A stretch of DNA of 28,310 bases, from assembly GCA_028224115.1 (NCBI GenBank), contig JAOIVP010000009.1, positions 1 through 28,310 of the forward strand, read 5' to 3'. Of this stretch, positions 19,373-26,919 are shown piece by piece. This DNA is from Candidatus Pelagibacter sp. (GTDB lineage Bacteria; Pseudomonadota; Alphaproteobacteria; Pelagibacterales; Pelagibacteraceae). Under the pieces are notes generated by a model, which ran no database searches, had not been told where the DNA came from, and saw only the letters and a program-made list of their open reading frames with translations. The position numbers and the translations under genes are program-made. Positions within the stretch are counted from its first letter, which is position 1, and each line of letters opens with the position of its first letter.

Positions 19373-20293
19373 ATGAAAAAAATTATAATTATATTGTTTT
19401 TTAATTTTTTGATAATTTTAAACACAACTTCTTTTGCAAAAACTTTTTATATTGGAGAAGAGGTGAACAATATTTTTGATTTTAATTCTTATCTAAAAAT
19501 AAAACTTGATAGAAGTAACTGGGAAGTAGTTAGGTCTAACACAGTTAATAATGGAGTTTTACAAAGAATTGTAGGTATTGCTAGAGTAGAAAATAATGAA
19601 ATTATGGAAATGATAGAAGTTTATGAAGGGCTATTAGCAGGATTTTATATTGGGGATGTAGATCCAATTATTATTGAAATAGTTTTTCATGACAAACATG
19701 ATGGTTGTTATGAAAGGTCTGAATACTTTTTAATTGAGTTATTCCGAAAAGGAAATTCTTTTAATTGTATGATTGTTAGACATATGGATGTAACAAAAGA
19801 ATTAAATTATCCTGATAGTTCATGGGGAAAAGCAGCCGCTTCACCATACAATTATTGGATAAAAAAAAATGTATTAGTATATCCAAAGATTATGCTTGAA
19901 TCTCATCATAGTTATTTTTCTAGATTAACAGGAGGAAGATGGCATAGTGTCAGGAGGTATATTAATCCAAAGTTATTAAATGCCCCAATGTCAAAATATT
20001 TTTCAGAAGAAACATCTGAATATAGCAAAGTTAATATTTCACAATTTCCTGAACATCAAAAAACTATTAATGAATGGATTTCGCTTACATCTCAATTTCA
20101 CAAACAATTTGAAGTAATGGTAAAGTCTAAAAATAAACATAGATTAGATTTGGATCAATATATCAATACTAATAAATTAATTAAATCTGATAATTTAATC
20201 TCAGACCAATTAAAGAAGTTAAGTGACTTGTATAAATCTGGTGCTTTAACTAAGGAGGAATTTGAAAAGGTAAAAAAAAAAATATTAAATTAA
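19373..20293 (+). CDS. exported protein of unknown function with C-terminal SHOCT-like motif
   Basis: I do not recognise the main domain. The 306-residue protein has a Sec signal peptide (MKKIIIILFFNFLIIL, then TTSFA; cleavage near residue 22). The mature region of about 240 residues is mixed alpha/beta, with cysteines in HDGCYERSE and SFNCMIVRH that could pair in the periplasm. It ends with a short helical hairpin, LKKLSDLYKSGALTKEEFEK, matching the SHOCT consensus (L..L...G.IT.EEF...K..LL). The same motif opens the mature part of the next protein 44 bp downstream, suggesting the two work together. A TATATT at 19359-19364 sits 8 nt before the ATG. Location in the periplasm or outer face of the inner membrane is inferred from the signal peptide. 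Confidence 0.7.
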   Translation: MKKIIIILFFNFLIILNTTSFAKTFYIGEEVNNIFDFNSYLKIKLDRSNWEVVRSNTVNNGVLQRIVGIARVENNEIMEMIEVYEGLLAGFYIGDVDPIIIEIVFHDKHDGCYERSEYFLIELFRKGNSFNCMIVRHMDVTKELNYPDSSWGKAAASPYNYWIKKNVLVYPKIMLESHHSYFSRLTGGRWHSVRRYINPKLLNAPMSKYFSEETSEYSKVNISQFPEHQKTINEWISLTSQFHKQFEVMVKSKNKHRLDLDQYINTNKLIKSDNLISDQLKKLSDLYKSGALTKEEFEKVKKKILN

Positions 20294-20303
20294 TTTAAAA
20301 AAT

Positions 20304-20332
20304 TTTACTTATTTCCCTTATTCAATTATAAT
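20304..20332 (+). promoter_or_regulatory. predicted promoter giving a leaderless transcript
   Basis: TTTACT at 20304-20309 and a perfect TATAAT at 20327-20332 are spaced 17 bp apart. The -10 ends 5 nt before the ATG at 20338, so transcription would start at or next to the start codon. No Shine-Dalgarno is present. The match is moderate and the background is A+T-rich. Confidence 0.4.
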
Positions 20333-20337
20333 AACTA

Positions 20338-21435
20338 ATGAAAAAATTTGTAATCCTTTTGATTATAAACTTTTTTTGTTGTAAGGTTTTGTATGCAGCA
20401 AGTATCACAGAGGAGTTAACTCAATTAAATAATCTTTATAAAGAAGGTGTAATTACAGAAGAGGAATTTTCTAAAGCCAAATCAATAATACTAAAGACAA
20501 ATAGTTCAAACGAACAAAGCAAAACTAAAAAGGTAAAGAAAAAAGAAAAACATAAAACCTTAGATCAAAAGACAAATAGTTCAAACGAACAAAGCAAAAC
20601 TAAAAAGGTAAAGAAAAAAGAAAAACATAAAACCTTAGATCAAAAGAAAAATGAGCTTAAAAAGATTTATGAAGCAGGTGGAATATCAAAGGTAGAATAT
20701 AAGAAAGCAATTGAGTTTTTAGAAAATCCTAAAGAAGAAGAAAAGAAGAAAAAAAAACAAGCTTTTTCACTAAAAAAGAAAAAAGATAAAAAAAAGAAAA
20801 ATAAAAAGAATAAAGACAAAGACAAAGACAAAGAGGAAATCACTCTAAAAAAAATAGATGATCTAGGAGTGCCTGTAAAATTTGATAAGTCTTATTATCC
20901 AGAGAGCATGAAACCTAAATTTAGAGGTCAGATCAATTCATTCAAAGGAATAGGAAGTAAGGCTGGTCAAAGTTTGTTTAAATCTTTCAATAGAAGTAAA
21001 GGGTATCAACAAAGAAATCCTGGAGAGCTAATAAAAGCTATGGCGATGTATGAAATTTTTTATGCATCACAACTTTGGAGTGCTAAAGAAAATATAAAAA
21101 GATATAAAGAAAATAAATATGGCAATAATACTCTTTCTAGAAAGAAAAAAGATGAAAAAAAAATTAGATCTTTATTTGGAATGAAAAAAGGTCAACTAAA
21201 CATGCGTGAAGCTTTAGGTATGAATTCTGAGACACCAGCCAAAGAAGCAATTAAAAAATTCTGGACATTAGGTGAATTTTTAGATCTTGGAACGGGAGTT
21301 AACAATAAAAAATTATCTAAGGACTTAAAAAAAAGACAGAATTTACTTGCTGATTATAAACAACAAATATCTAAACTAAAAAATAAGTTAAAAGATGATG
21401 AGGAAGATGAAGAAAATGAAAAATCAGTTGAATAA
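20338..21435 (+). CDS. exported lysine-rich protein with two SHOCT-like motifs
   Basis: Function unknown. The 365-residue product has a signal peptide (MKKFVILLIINFFCCKVLYA). A SHOCT-like motif follows at residues 22-52 (LNNLYKEGVITEEEFSKAK), then a highly basic low-complexity stretch containing a perfect 25-residue duplication, then a second SHOCT-like motif at about residues 102-128 (LKKIYEAGGISKVEYKKA). A very lysine-rich linker (roughly 130-170) follows. A predicted globular part of about 190-345 contains FDKSYYPESMKPKFRGQ and YEIFYASQLWSAKENIKRY, ending in a coiled coil and an acidic tail. The 3' end overlaps the start of the giant coiled-coil gene, so they should be cotranslated. The cysteines within the signal sequence do not form a clear lipobox. 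Confidence 0.65.
   Translation: MKKFVILLIINFFCCKVLYAASITEELTQLNNLYKEGVITEEEFSKAKSIILKTNSSNEQSKTKKVKKKEKHKTLDQKTNSSNEQSKTKKVKKKEKHKTLDQKKNELKKIYEAGGISKVEYKKAIEFLENPKEEEKKKKKQAFSLKKKKDKKKKNKKNKDKDKDKEEITLKKIDDLGVPVKFDKSYYPESMKPKFRGQINSFKGIGSKAGQSLFKSFNRSKGYQQRNPGELIKAMAMYEIFYASQLWSAKENIKRYKENKYGNNTLSRKKKDEKKIRSLFGMKKGQLNMREALGMNSETPAKEAIKKFWTLGEFLDLGTGVNNKKLSKDLKKRQNLLADYKQQISKLKNKLKDDEEDEENEKSVE
20493..20642 (+). repeat. perfect 75-bp tandem duplication inside the SHOCT gene
   Basis: Bases 20493-20567 and 20568-20642 are identical, followed by 5 more matching bases. The period of 75 bp encodes 25 residues, beginning TNSSNEQSKTKK in both copies. Identity at every base, including synonymous positions, indicates a recent duplication or ongoing conversion. 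Reading frame is preserved. Confidence 0.95.
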
Positions 21436-24400
21436 AATTTTAAAAATAACACTTGTTATTCTTTTTTTTACATTTTCAAAATCTTATGCAATTGAAGATG
21501 TCTCTGAATTCACTGACGCAATAAGTGAAGCTAGTGAAAAATTTAATAATTTGTCAGAGGGTTCAGCTGAACAATCAAAAATTATTGATGAGGCTATAAA
21601 AGAAATTGATAAAGCGGCCGAATATGTTCAAGAAGCTATAAATAGCGGCAATGCTGAAGACGCTATAAAAACTTTAGAGTTTATAGAAAAATCTTTATCC
21701 GATGTTGAAAAAATAATTCCTGAAGAATTTTCTTCTGATATGACCAATATCGATACATCTTCAATAGCAAAAGAAGATATGGATCTTATAACTGATATGA
21801 CAACACAAATGGGTGTTGCTAAAGAAGAAAAAGATAATGAATTCATGTCAGATTTAATAGATCTTAATCTTAAAGGGATTGATACAGTATCCATTTCTGA
21901 AAATCTAAATGGCTTAGGAGTAAAAACTATTGAACTGGTTTTAGATGTAGAAGGAGCTGAAAATTTAGAAAAGTGGACAAAACAGCAATGGGCAGATTCA
22001 TATAAAGGCGACATATTAACTTCTGTTGGTGATGAGACAATTACTGATAAAGATATAAATAGTAAAGTTGTTGATTTAGAGAAACAATTGCAAACTAATA
22101 ATTCAGCAATATTAGATAAGAGAAATTCATTAACAGAGCTACAAACAAAAATTGATCCTTTATCAAATCAAATTACAGGTCTTCAAACACAAAAATCTAG
22201 CCTTTTAGCAAAATATAATGAGGAAATATTAAAGCAATCTTCAACAATTTTATCTGATGAAGAAATTGGTCAAAGTAAAGAATTAGCTGATCAATTTAAT
22301 AAACAATTAAGTGATATAGCAAACGAGATTAAAGCCGCTGAAGAACAATCAAATTCACTTCAGCTACAAGTCCAAGGGTTAAATTTAGAATTAACAAATG
22401 AAATTGCTAGCAAAGCACAACTTGAGAATAATATTAAAGGTTTAAGCAGTCAACTTTCAGCTAATCAAAATGTTTTATCTCAAAAAACATCAGAGCTAAA
22501 TCAGCTTAAAAATATAGATTTAAATATAAAGGTAAATTCATTAAATGAACAACTACAATATGCATCGCGTGAAAGAGATTTTATCGAAAGTGATTTTGAA
22601 AAATCAATAGATTTAGAAGTTGACGCACTTGCTAGATATTACACAGCACTTGGGGACGTTGATAGCGAAGATTTTGATAAACAAATAGATTTTTCAATGA
22701 GAGAAGTTGGTGTAATTATGGATGCTGATCCTAGAAAAGCTAGAGCATTTGAAATAGAAAAATACGCAACCTATGCAGGTCTTTCAAATGAAAAAATTCA
22801 AAATGGAATTAATGCCGTAAATAATGATGATTGGGACGCTCAAAAAAAATTTTATAAAGAAATAACTAAAAGTTTGGCCAAAAACCCTGATTGGGTAGTA
22901 GATGTACCATCAAATGCAGAGTTGAATGTTATGATGGAAGAGGAAAAAGCAATACAAGCTGCAGCTCTTGCATCTATGGAAGTTGATAAGATTAAATCAG
23001 AATGGAATGCAAAAATTAATGAAGAAGTAAAAGATATACAGCCTTTAGCCGCTTTGAATTTACAAACTATTAAATCAGCTGCTACTTGGGAAGGTATGAA
23101 AGAGCATGTACCATTACAAAATGAGATAAATAAAATTTTATCATCAACTGATTTAACTACAAAATTAGAGAAGTTAGAAGTTGTAAGAAAGGATTACAAT
23201 GAAACCTCTCAATGGTTAGCTCAAGCAGGATTATTGAGATATTCAACTAAATTTACTCAAGAGATGGAAGCGGAATACAGCAAAATGTATTCCAAAAATG
23301 CAAAGTTAACTAGAGAATATTTCCCCTTAATGGCTGAGGTTAATCAAATTAAAAGTAATGCTGGTTGGCAAGCTAGAGAAAATTTGGCTGAGATGGTTGT
23401 ACAAGCAAAAGAAGAATATAATGAAATTATTTCACAAGAAAATCCAGAACTGAAAGCTGTTGAAGAAAAAGTAACTTCAATCTTAAAAGAGGTACCAACT
23501 TTTGAAGCAGATGCAGAAAATCTTGCTGGATTGGATGCAACAACATTAAGAGCTAGATTAGTAGATATAACAAACGGGAATAATAATGAGTCAAGAGCCT
23601 TATCTGCAGCAAGAGACGCAGTTTCAAAAATAGGTAACGCACCTATCGGAAATTTAACTGGAGTAACATGGCAAATGACCAATGTTAAAGCAGCTGCAAT
23701 AGTGAGATCAAAAAAATATAGTTATGTTGATGACTATGCTTATATTCAAGCCGAGTATGGAGATCCTTTGAGCTTGAATTCAGCACAAAGAGAGGAACTT
23801 GAAGGTGAATTAAAAAATGTGTTAAGTCGAGATAATATAAAATTACAAGCACTTAATGCTAAAGTTACAGAATTATCTAATGAATTAAATTTTACTAAAG
23901 AACAAAGTCAAAATATAACAACAGAGATGGCAAAACTAGAAAATGAATTATCTTCTCTAAAAATTTCTGAAGACGATCTTCAATCTCAGATAAGCAATTT
24001 AACTAATCAATATAATTCTAAAGAAAGTTTAATTTCTAAAAAAAATCAAAATTTATCCTCACTCCAAGAGCAATTAAATCCTATTGGTGAAAGAATGAAT
24101 GCACTTCAAGGCCAAAGATCTGAATTAGATGGAAAACTAAATGATCAATTAAACACAATAGCCGATCAAGTTAAAGATCAAGGCCAAGTATCAGATGAGG
24201 CAAATGCACTTAAAGCTGAATTTGAAAGTCAAATTGCTGAATTAGATAATCAAATAAAAGAATTTGAAAATCAAAGTAATGAAATTAACAGTCAGTTAAC
24301 CACAATCACAACAGAACTTAGTGTTTTAGAAACTGAAAACCCAGAACTAGCTAATCAAATTGCTAGTTTAAATAAGGATCTAGATAGCTTTAAAGATTTA

Positions 24401-25282
24401 AAAGCTGATTTAGCAATGGCTACTGCAAAGAAACTTGGTATCAATGTTGATGATACTACACTTAAGTCAGTTAAAGTGATCGATGGTAAAGTAGTAGTTG
24501 CACTTGAAGGAACAAACCTTGTTAGCGTGGTTGATAAAAAAATGTTAGTAAAGAATGCCTCTGAATTTATTGACTCTACAACTGAACTTTCTATCAATAC
24601 AAAAATATACTCTGCAGATGCTCTAAATCGTGAATTAATAACACCAGAATTTGTACAAGCAGCAAAAACTATCTCAGCTTCAGCAAAAATAGATGTGATA
24701 GCTCAAGCAAGTGCAATAGAATCTATCGGAGCAACAACAGAACAATCAGCTAAATATGCTTCAGCAAAAGCAAAAAGACTAGCAGCACGAAAAGATTGGG
24801 ACGCAGCAATGAAATCTGGAGATAAAGCAGCAGAAGCAGCTGCAGAAGCAGCATTTATGTCTGCTAGAGATATAGAGCAAGCAGCTGGTCAAGCAGCTGC
24901 GTCTGCAGCAATGGCTGCATCAACAGCAGCTCAATCAGCAACAACACAGGTAGCTTCTGCAGCTAAAGAAGCTACTGATGCAGCAACAGAAGCTGCATCA
25001 CAAGTTCAAGATGTCGTTGCGTCTGCTCAATCAGCACAACAAGCAGCCTTAAGTGCGTTACAAGAACTAGAGTCACTACCAGGAGCCAAAGGATTTCATT
25101 CTCAAGAAGTGCAAGCTGCAATAGAGCAAGTTAAAGCGGAAATGGAAGGAAGAGATTTCAGCTATATGGGTTATTCTAGTTACGAGGCCGCTATGAAAGA
25201 AATTGAAAGAATGGAAAAAACTGGAAAAAGTGTTGTTCAATGTCTCTCTAATAAAAATGGAGGAAAGGGAGAAGGTTGCTAG
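21416..25282 (+). CDS. giant exported coiled-coil protein, unknown function
   Basis: Not recognised. From the ATG at 21416 the protein is 1288 residues. This start gives a clean signal peptide (MKNQLNKILKITLVILFFTF then SKSYA). In-frame ATGs at 21395, 21398 and 21407 only add charged residues. After a helical acidic region (about 25-210), two long heptad-rich coiled coils (about 210-390 and 815-1010) flank a helical, tryptophan-containing middle. The two blocks resemble each other: each has a leucine/glutamine-rich helix, a proline break (KIDPLSNQ, QLNPIGER) and a second helix with EEQSNSLQLQ or ENQSNEINSQ. A small beta-like segment (KSVKVIDGKVVVALEGTNLV) and an alanine-rich helix (about 1085-1225) follow. 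The only cysteines in the protein are the two near the end, QC at 1276 and the final residue. It overlaps the preceding SHOCT gene by 20 bp. Periplasmic location is inferred. Confidence 0.75.
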   Translation: MKNQLNKILKITLVILFFTFSKSYAIEDVSEFTDAISEASEKFNNLSEGSAEQSKIIDEAIKEIDKAAEYVQEAINSGNAEDAIKTLEFIEKSLSDVEKIIPEEFSSDMTNIDTSSIAKEDMDLITDMTTQMGVAKEEKDNEFMSDLIDLNLKGIDTVSISENLNGLGVKTIELVLDVEGAENLEKWTKQQWADSYKGDILTSVGDETITDKDINSKVVDLEKQLQTNNSAILDKRNSLTELQTKIDPLSNQITGLQTQKSSLLAKYNEEILKQSSTILSDEEIGQSKELADQFNKQLSDIANEIKAAEEQSNSLQLQVQGLNLELTNEIASKAQLENNIKGLSSQLSANQNVLSQKTSELNQLKNIDLNIKVNSLNEQLQYASRERDFIESDFEKSIDLEVDALARYYTALGDVDSEDFDKQIDFSMREVGVIMDADPRKARAFEIEKYATYAGLSNEKIQNGINAVNNDDWDAQKKFYKEITKSLAKNPDWVVDVPSNAELNVMMEEEKAIQAAALASMEVDKIKSEWNAKINEEVKDIQPLAALNLQTIKSAATWEGMKEHVPLQNEINKILSSTDLTTKLEKLEVVRKDYNETSQWLAQAGLLRYSTKFTQEMEAEYSKMYSKNAKLTREYFPLMAEVNQIKSNAGWQARENLAEMVVQAKEEYNEIISQENPELKAVEEKVTSILKEVPTFEADAENLAGLDATTLRARLVDITNGNNNESRALSAARDAVSKIGNAPIGNLTGVTWQMTNVKAAAIVRSKKYSYVDDYAYIQAEYGDPLSLNSAQREELEGELKNVLSRDNIKLQALNAKVTELSNELNFTKEQSQNITTEMAKLENELSSLKISEDDLQSQISNLTNQYNSKESLISKKNQNLSSLQEQLNPIGERMNALQGQRSELDGKLNDQLNTIADQVKDQGQVSDEANALKAEFESQIAELDNQIKEFENQSNEINSQLTTITTELSVLETENPELANQIASLNKDLDSFKDLKADLAMATAKKLGINVDDTTLKSVKVIDGKVVVALEGTNLVSVVDKKMLVKNASEFIDSTTELSINTKIYSADALNRELITPEFVQAAKTISASAKIDVIAQASAIESIGATTEQSAKYASAKAKRLAARKDWDAAMKSGDKAAEAAAEAAFMSARDIEQAAGQAAASAAMAASTAAQSATTQVASAAKEATDAATEAASQVQDVVASAQSAQQAALSALQELESLPGAKGFHSQEVQAAIEQVKAEMEGRDFSYMGYSSYEAAMKEIERMEKTGKSVVQCLSNKNGGKGEGC

Positions 25283-25286
25283 CTTA

Positions 25287-25310
25287 GGTCACACACTGGC
25301 CACACAAAAC
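25287..25310 (+). repeat. GGYCACACA direct repeat pair upstream of tRNA-Leu
   Basis: GGTCACACA at 25287-25295 and GGCCACACA at 25298-25306 repeat with an 11-bp period, one helical turn. They resemble the repeats beside the tRNA-Thr fragments at 26502 and 26920. Similarity is short and the role is unknown. A recombinase arm-site remnant is one possibility. Confidence 0.35.
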
Positions 25311-25333
25311 ATAACTTGCAGTTGTTTGATAAC

Positions 25334-25361
25334 TTGAGTTATAAATAAATATAGATATAAC
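25334..25361 (+). promoter_or_regulatory. predicted promoter of tRNA-Leu and nadK
   Basis: TTGAGT at 25334-25339 and TATAAC at 25356-25361 are separated by 16 bp. Predicted initiation is near 25368, about 10 nt before the mature tRNA end. The position suits a tRNA promoter, and nadK immediately downstream has no other promoter space. Confidence 0.4.
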
Positions 25362-25377
25362 AATGCGAAATCTAGGA

Positions 25378-25463
25378 GCCCTCGTGGTGAAATTGGTAGA
25401 CACAAAGGACTTAAAATCCTTGCCGCTTGCGGAGTGCCAGTTCGAGTCTGGCCGAGGGCACCA
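25378..25463 (+). tRNA. tRNA-Leu (anticodon UAA)
   Basis: The acceptor stem GCCCTCG (25378-25384) pairs with CGAGGGC (25453-25459), followed by discriminator A and an encoded CCA ending at 25463. The D-arm contains GGTGAAATTGGTAGACAC. The anticodon stem AAGGA/TCCTT encloses loop CTTAAAA with anticodon TAA. The long variable arm (TGCCGCTTGCGGAG) is typical of class II tRNAs such as Leu. The T-arm has TTCGAGT. All parts are intact. The nadK start codon follows after 4 nt. Confidence 0.98.
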
Positions 25464-25467
25464 CTAA

Positions 25468-26238
25468 ATGACTAAACTTCAGATTATTTCTGATAAAAAT
25501 ACAAAATCAAATAAAATTAAAAATTTATTAGTTAAAAAACTAAATCAAGATCAATTTAAAAAAGACAATCTTATTATTGTGATTGGAGGCGATGGTTTTA
25601 TGCTTCAAACATTAAAAAAAAATAAGAATTCAAAAAAACAATTTTATGGAATTAATTCAGGTAACTACGGTTTCCTGATGAATAAATTTTCTTCAAAAAA
25701 TATTATCAAAAACCTATCTAAAGCAAATATGGTTTCTATTTCTCCTTTAGAAATGAGTGTAAAAAATAAAAGTAATCAAACCAGAAAATCTTTAGCTATT
25801 AATGAAGTTTCTATTTTGAGACAAAGTAGGCAAGCTGCATCGTTATCTATTAAACAAGGTTCAAGACAAATAATTAAAAAGTTAGTTTCAGATGGGGTAT
25901 TAGTTTCAACTCCTGCAGGGAGTACAGCTTACAATCTTTCAGTTCATGGACCTATTTTAAGTCTTCATTCAAAAAAATTATCTATATCTCCGATAAGTGC
26001 GTTTAGACCTCGAAGATGGAAGGGTAAGATAGTTAATGATAAATCTAAAATTATTATAACAAATTTAGATCCATCTAAAAGACCTATTAGTGCTGTTGCA
26101 GACAATTTAGAGGTAAGAAATGCTAAATCAATTACAGTTAAAACTAATAACAAAATTAGATTTAATCTTCTTTATGATAAAAATAGAAGTCTACAAAAAA
26201 AAATTAAAATTGAACAAATAAGAAATGAAACTAGTTAG
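25468..26238 (+). CDS. nadK: NAD kinase
   Basis: NadK phosphorylates NAD to NADP. The 256-residue protein shows VIGGDGFMLQTLKK near residue 36 (GGDG motif, catalytic aspartate), YGINSGNYGFLMN, the NEVSILRQSRQAA segment, and VSTPAGSTAYNLSVHGPIL with the glycine-rich substrate loop. It is the compact alphaproteobacterial form lacking the longer N-terminus of E. coli NadK. The ATG at 25468 lies 4 nt after the tRNA-Leu CCA. The two are almost certainly on one transcript, and tRNA 3' processing would leave nadK mRNA nearly leaderless. Confidence 0.95.
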   Translation: MTKLQIISDKNTKSNKIKNLLVKKLNQDQFKKDNLIIVIGGDGFMLQTLKKNKNSKKQFYGINSGNYGFLMNKFSSKNIIKNLSKANMVSISPLEMSVKNKSNQTRKSLAINEVSILRQSRQAASLSIKQGSRQIIKKLVSDGVLVSTPAGSTAYNLSVHGPILSLHSKKLSISPISAFRPRRWKGKIVNDKSKIIITNLDPSKRPISAVADNLEVRNAKSITVKTNNKIRFNLLYDKNRSLQKKIKIEQIRNETS

Positions 26239-26243
26239 GTTTA

Positions 26244-26381
26244 ATGAAAAAAATTAATCCAATTATTCTAGTGGCAATTGTTTTGTTTATTGGTTTTTTA
26301 GCATTTAAAATTATGTCATTACTTGGTTGTTATGTTCGTATCGGAGATGTTGATACTTGCTGGAAGTTAACTGCTTGGTAA
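26244..26381 (+). CDS. 45-residue single-pass membrane microprotein
   Basis: The short frame starts with ATG 5 bp after the nadK stop and encodes MKKINPIILVAIVLFIGFLA followed by a 25-residue tail. A lysine-containing N-terminus precedes one hydrophobic segment of about 20 residues. The tail SLLGCYVRIGDVDTCWKLTAW has two cysteines. The pattern of charged start, hydrophobic helix and short tail is protein-like, and position directly behind nadK suggests cotranscription. The family is not recognised. It could be a membrane anchor or an uncleaved exported peptide. It ends 17 bp before the first tRNA-Thr fragment. Confidence 0.5.
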   Translation: MKKINPIILVAIVLFIGFLAFKIMSLLGCYVRIGDVDTCWKLTAW

Positions 26382-26397
26382 CAATTGTTGTGTGAAG

Positions 26398-26447
26398 TGG
26401 TGCCCCCGCACGGATTCGAACCGCGGACCTATTGATTACAAATCAAG
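26398..26447 (-). pseudogene. 3' half of tRNA-Thr(UGU), copy A (putative attachment site)
   Basis: Read on the minus strand, this is tRNA positions 27 to 76: anticodon arm CTTGA-TTTGTAA-TCAAT with anticodon TGT, variable loop AGGTC, T-arm CGCGG-TTCGAAT-CCGTG, acceptor 3' strand CGGGGGC, A and CCA. No D-arm or matching GCCCCCG acceptor 5' strand lies upstream (to the right). Bases 26398-26444 are identical to 27014-27060. Fragments ending in the anticodon loop are the usual footprint of tyrosine-recombinase integration into tRNA genes. Confidence 0.85.
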
Positions 26448-26501
26448 ACTCAATTCTTAAATAACCATTAGTTTGCAACAATAATCTTTCAATATTTTTA
26501 G

Positions 26502-26528
26502 TCTGGTCACACTACAGGCACAGTGATA
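26502..26528 (+). repeat. conserved 27-bp box, copy A, ahead of the small secreted-protein gene
   Basis: This box matches 27118-27144 at 24 of 27 positions. The shared right part is GGCACAGTGATA, starting 73 nt after the last base of the tRNA core in both copies. It ends 10 bp before the ATG at 26538. It also overlaps a promoter-like arrangement: TGGTCA (26504-26509), 17 bp, then TATAAT (26527-26532) with an extended -10 TG. It could be a recombinase arm site, a carried promoter, or both. Confidence 0.7.
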
Positions 26529-26537
26529 TAATTAATC

Positions 26538-26870
26538 ATGAATAAGTTTTTAGGAATTATTTTTCTAACATTTATTTTTAGTTCTAATGCATCTGCAAAT
26601 AATTTAAATAATTGCAATCAAGCCGTAACACTTTTAAAAAATTATGGATATAACTTTCAAAATTTTAAATCAAGCAAAAATATTCTTATAAATTCTAACG
26701 CCTTAAGTTGCGGATATCCACCGAACTCAAATCAAATGATTACTTTTATAACAAACCCAGCAAGATTTCATGTTACGGACTCTGGCATTGGAAATTTCAA
26801 TGGTCATTGTATTTATACTTCGACTGGTCAAATAATAAGATCAAGCTTAAGCAAATGTAGAGGTTGGTAA
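26538..26870 (+). CDS. small secreted cysteine-containing protein, cassette cargo
   Basis: Function unknown. The 110-residue product has a signal peptide (MNKFLGIIFLTFIFSSNASA, cleavage after residue 20). The mature protein of about 90 residues is rich in Asn and Ser. It carries four cysteines (NNCNQA, LSCGYPP, GHCIYT, SKCRGW), enough for two disulfides after export. No close family is recognised. It is the only gene between the two tRNA-Thr fragments. Its ATG lies 5 nt after a TATAAT, so its mRNA may be leaderless. Composition does not stand out from the flanking genes. A secreted effector, a stress protein or a toxin-like peptide are all possible, but nothing in the sequence decides among them. 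Confidence 0.65.
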   Translation: MNKFLGIIFLTFIFSSNASANNLNNCNQAVTLLKNYGYNFQNFKSSKNILINSNALSCGYPPNSNQMITFITNPARFHVTDSGIGNFNGHCIYTSTGQIIRSSLSKCRGW

Positions 26871-26919
26871 TAAACTAGTTTTTAGTTATAAAATTTATTT
26901 TAAATGACTTCTTGATCAA

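Noticed and set aside
21416..25282. SMC/Rad50-type ATPase identity for the giant coiled-coil protein
   Set aside because: It has a signal peptide and no Walker A, Walker B or ABC signature motif. The resemblance is only heptad-repeat composition.
26398..26470. A complete functional tRNA-Thr at either fragment
   Set aside because: Neither copy has a D-arm or the 5' acceptor strand GCCCCCG on the minus strand upstream, and copy B has a broken anticodon stem. Both are 3' halves only.
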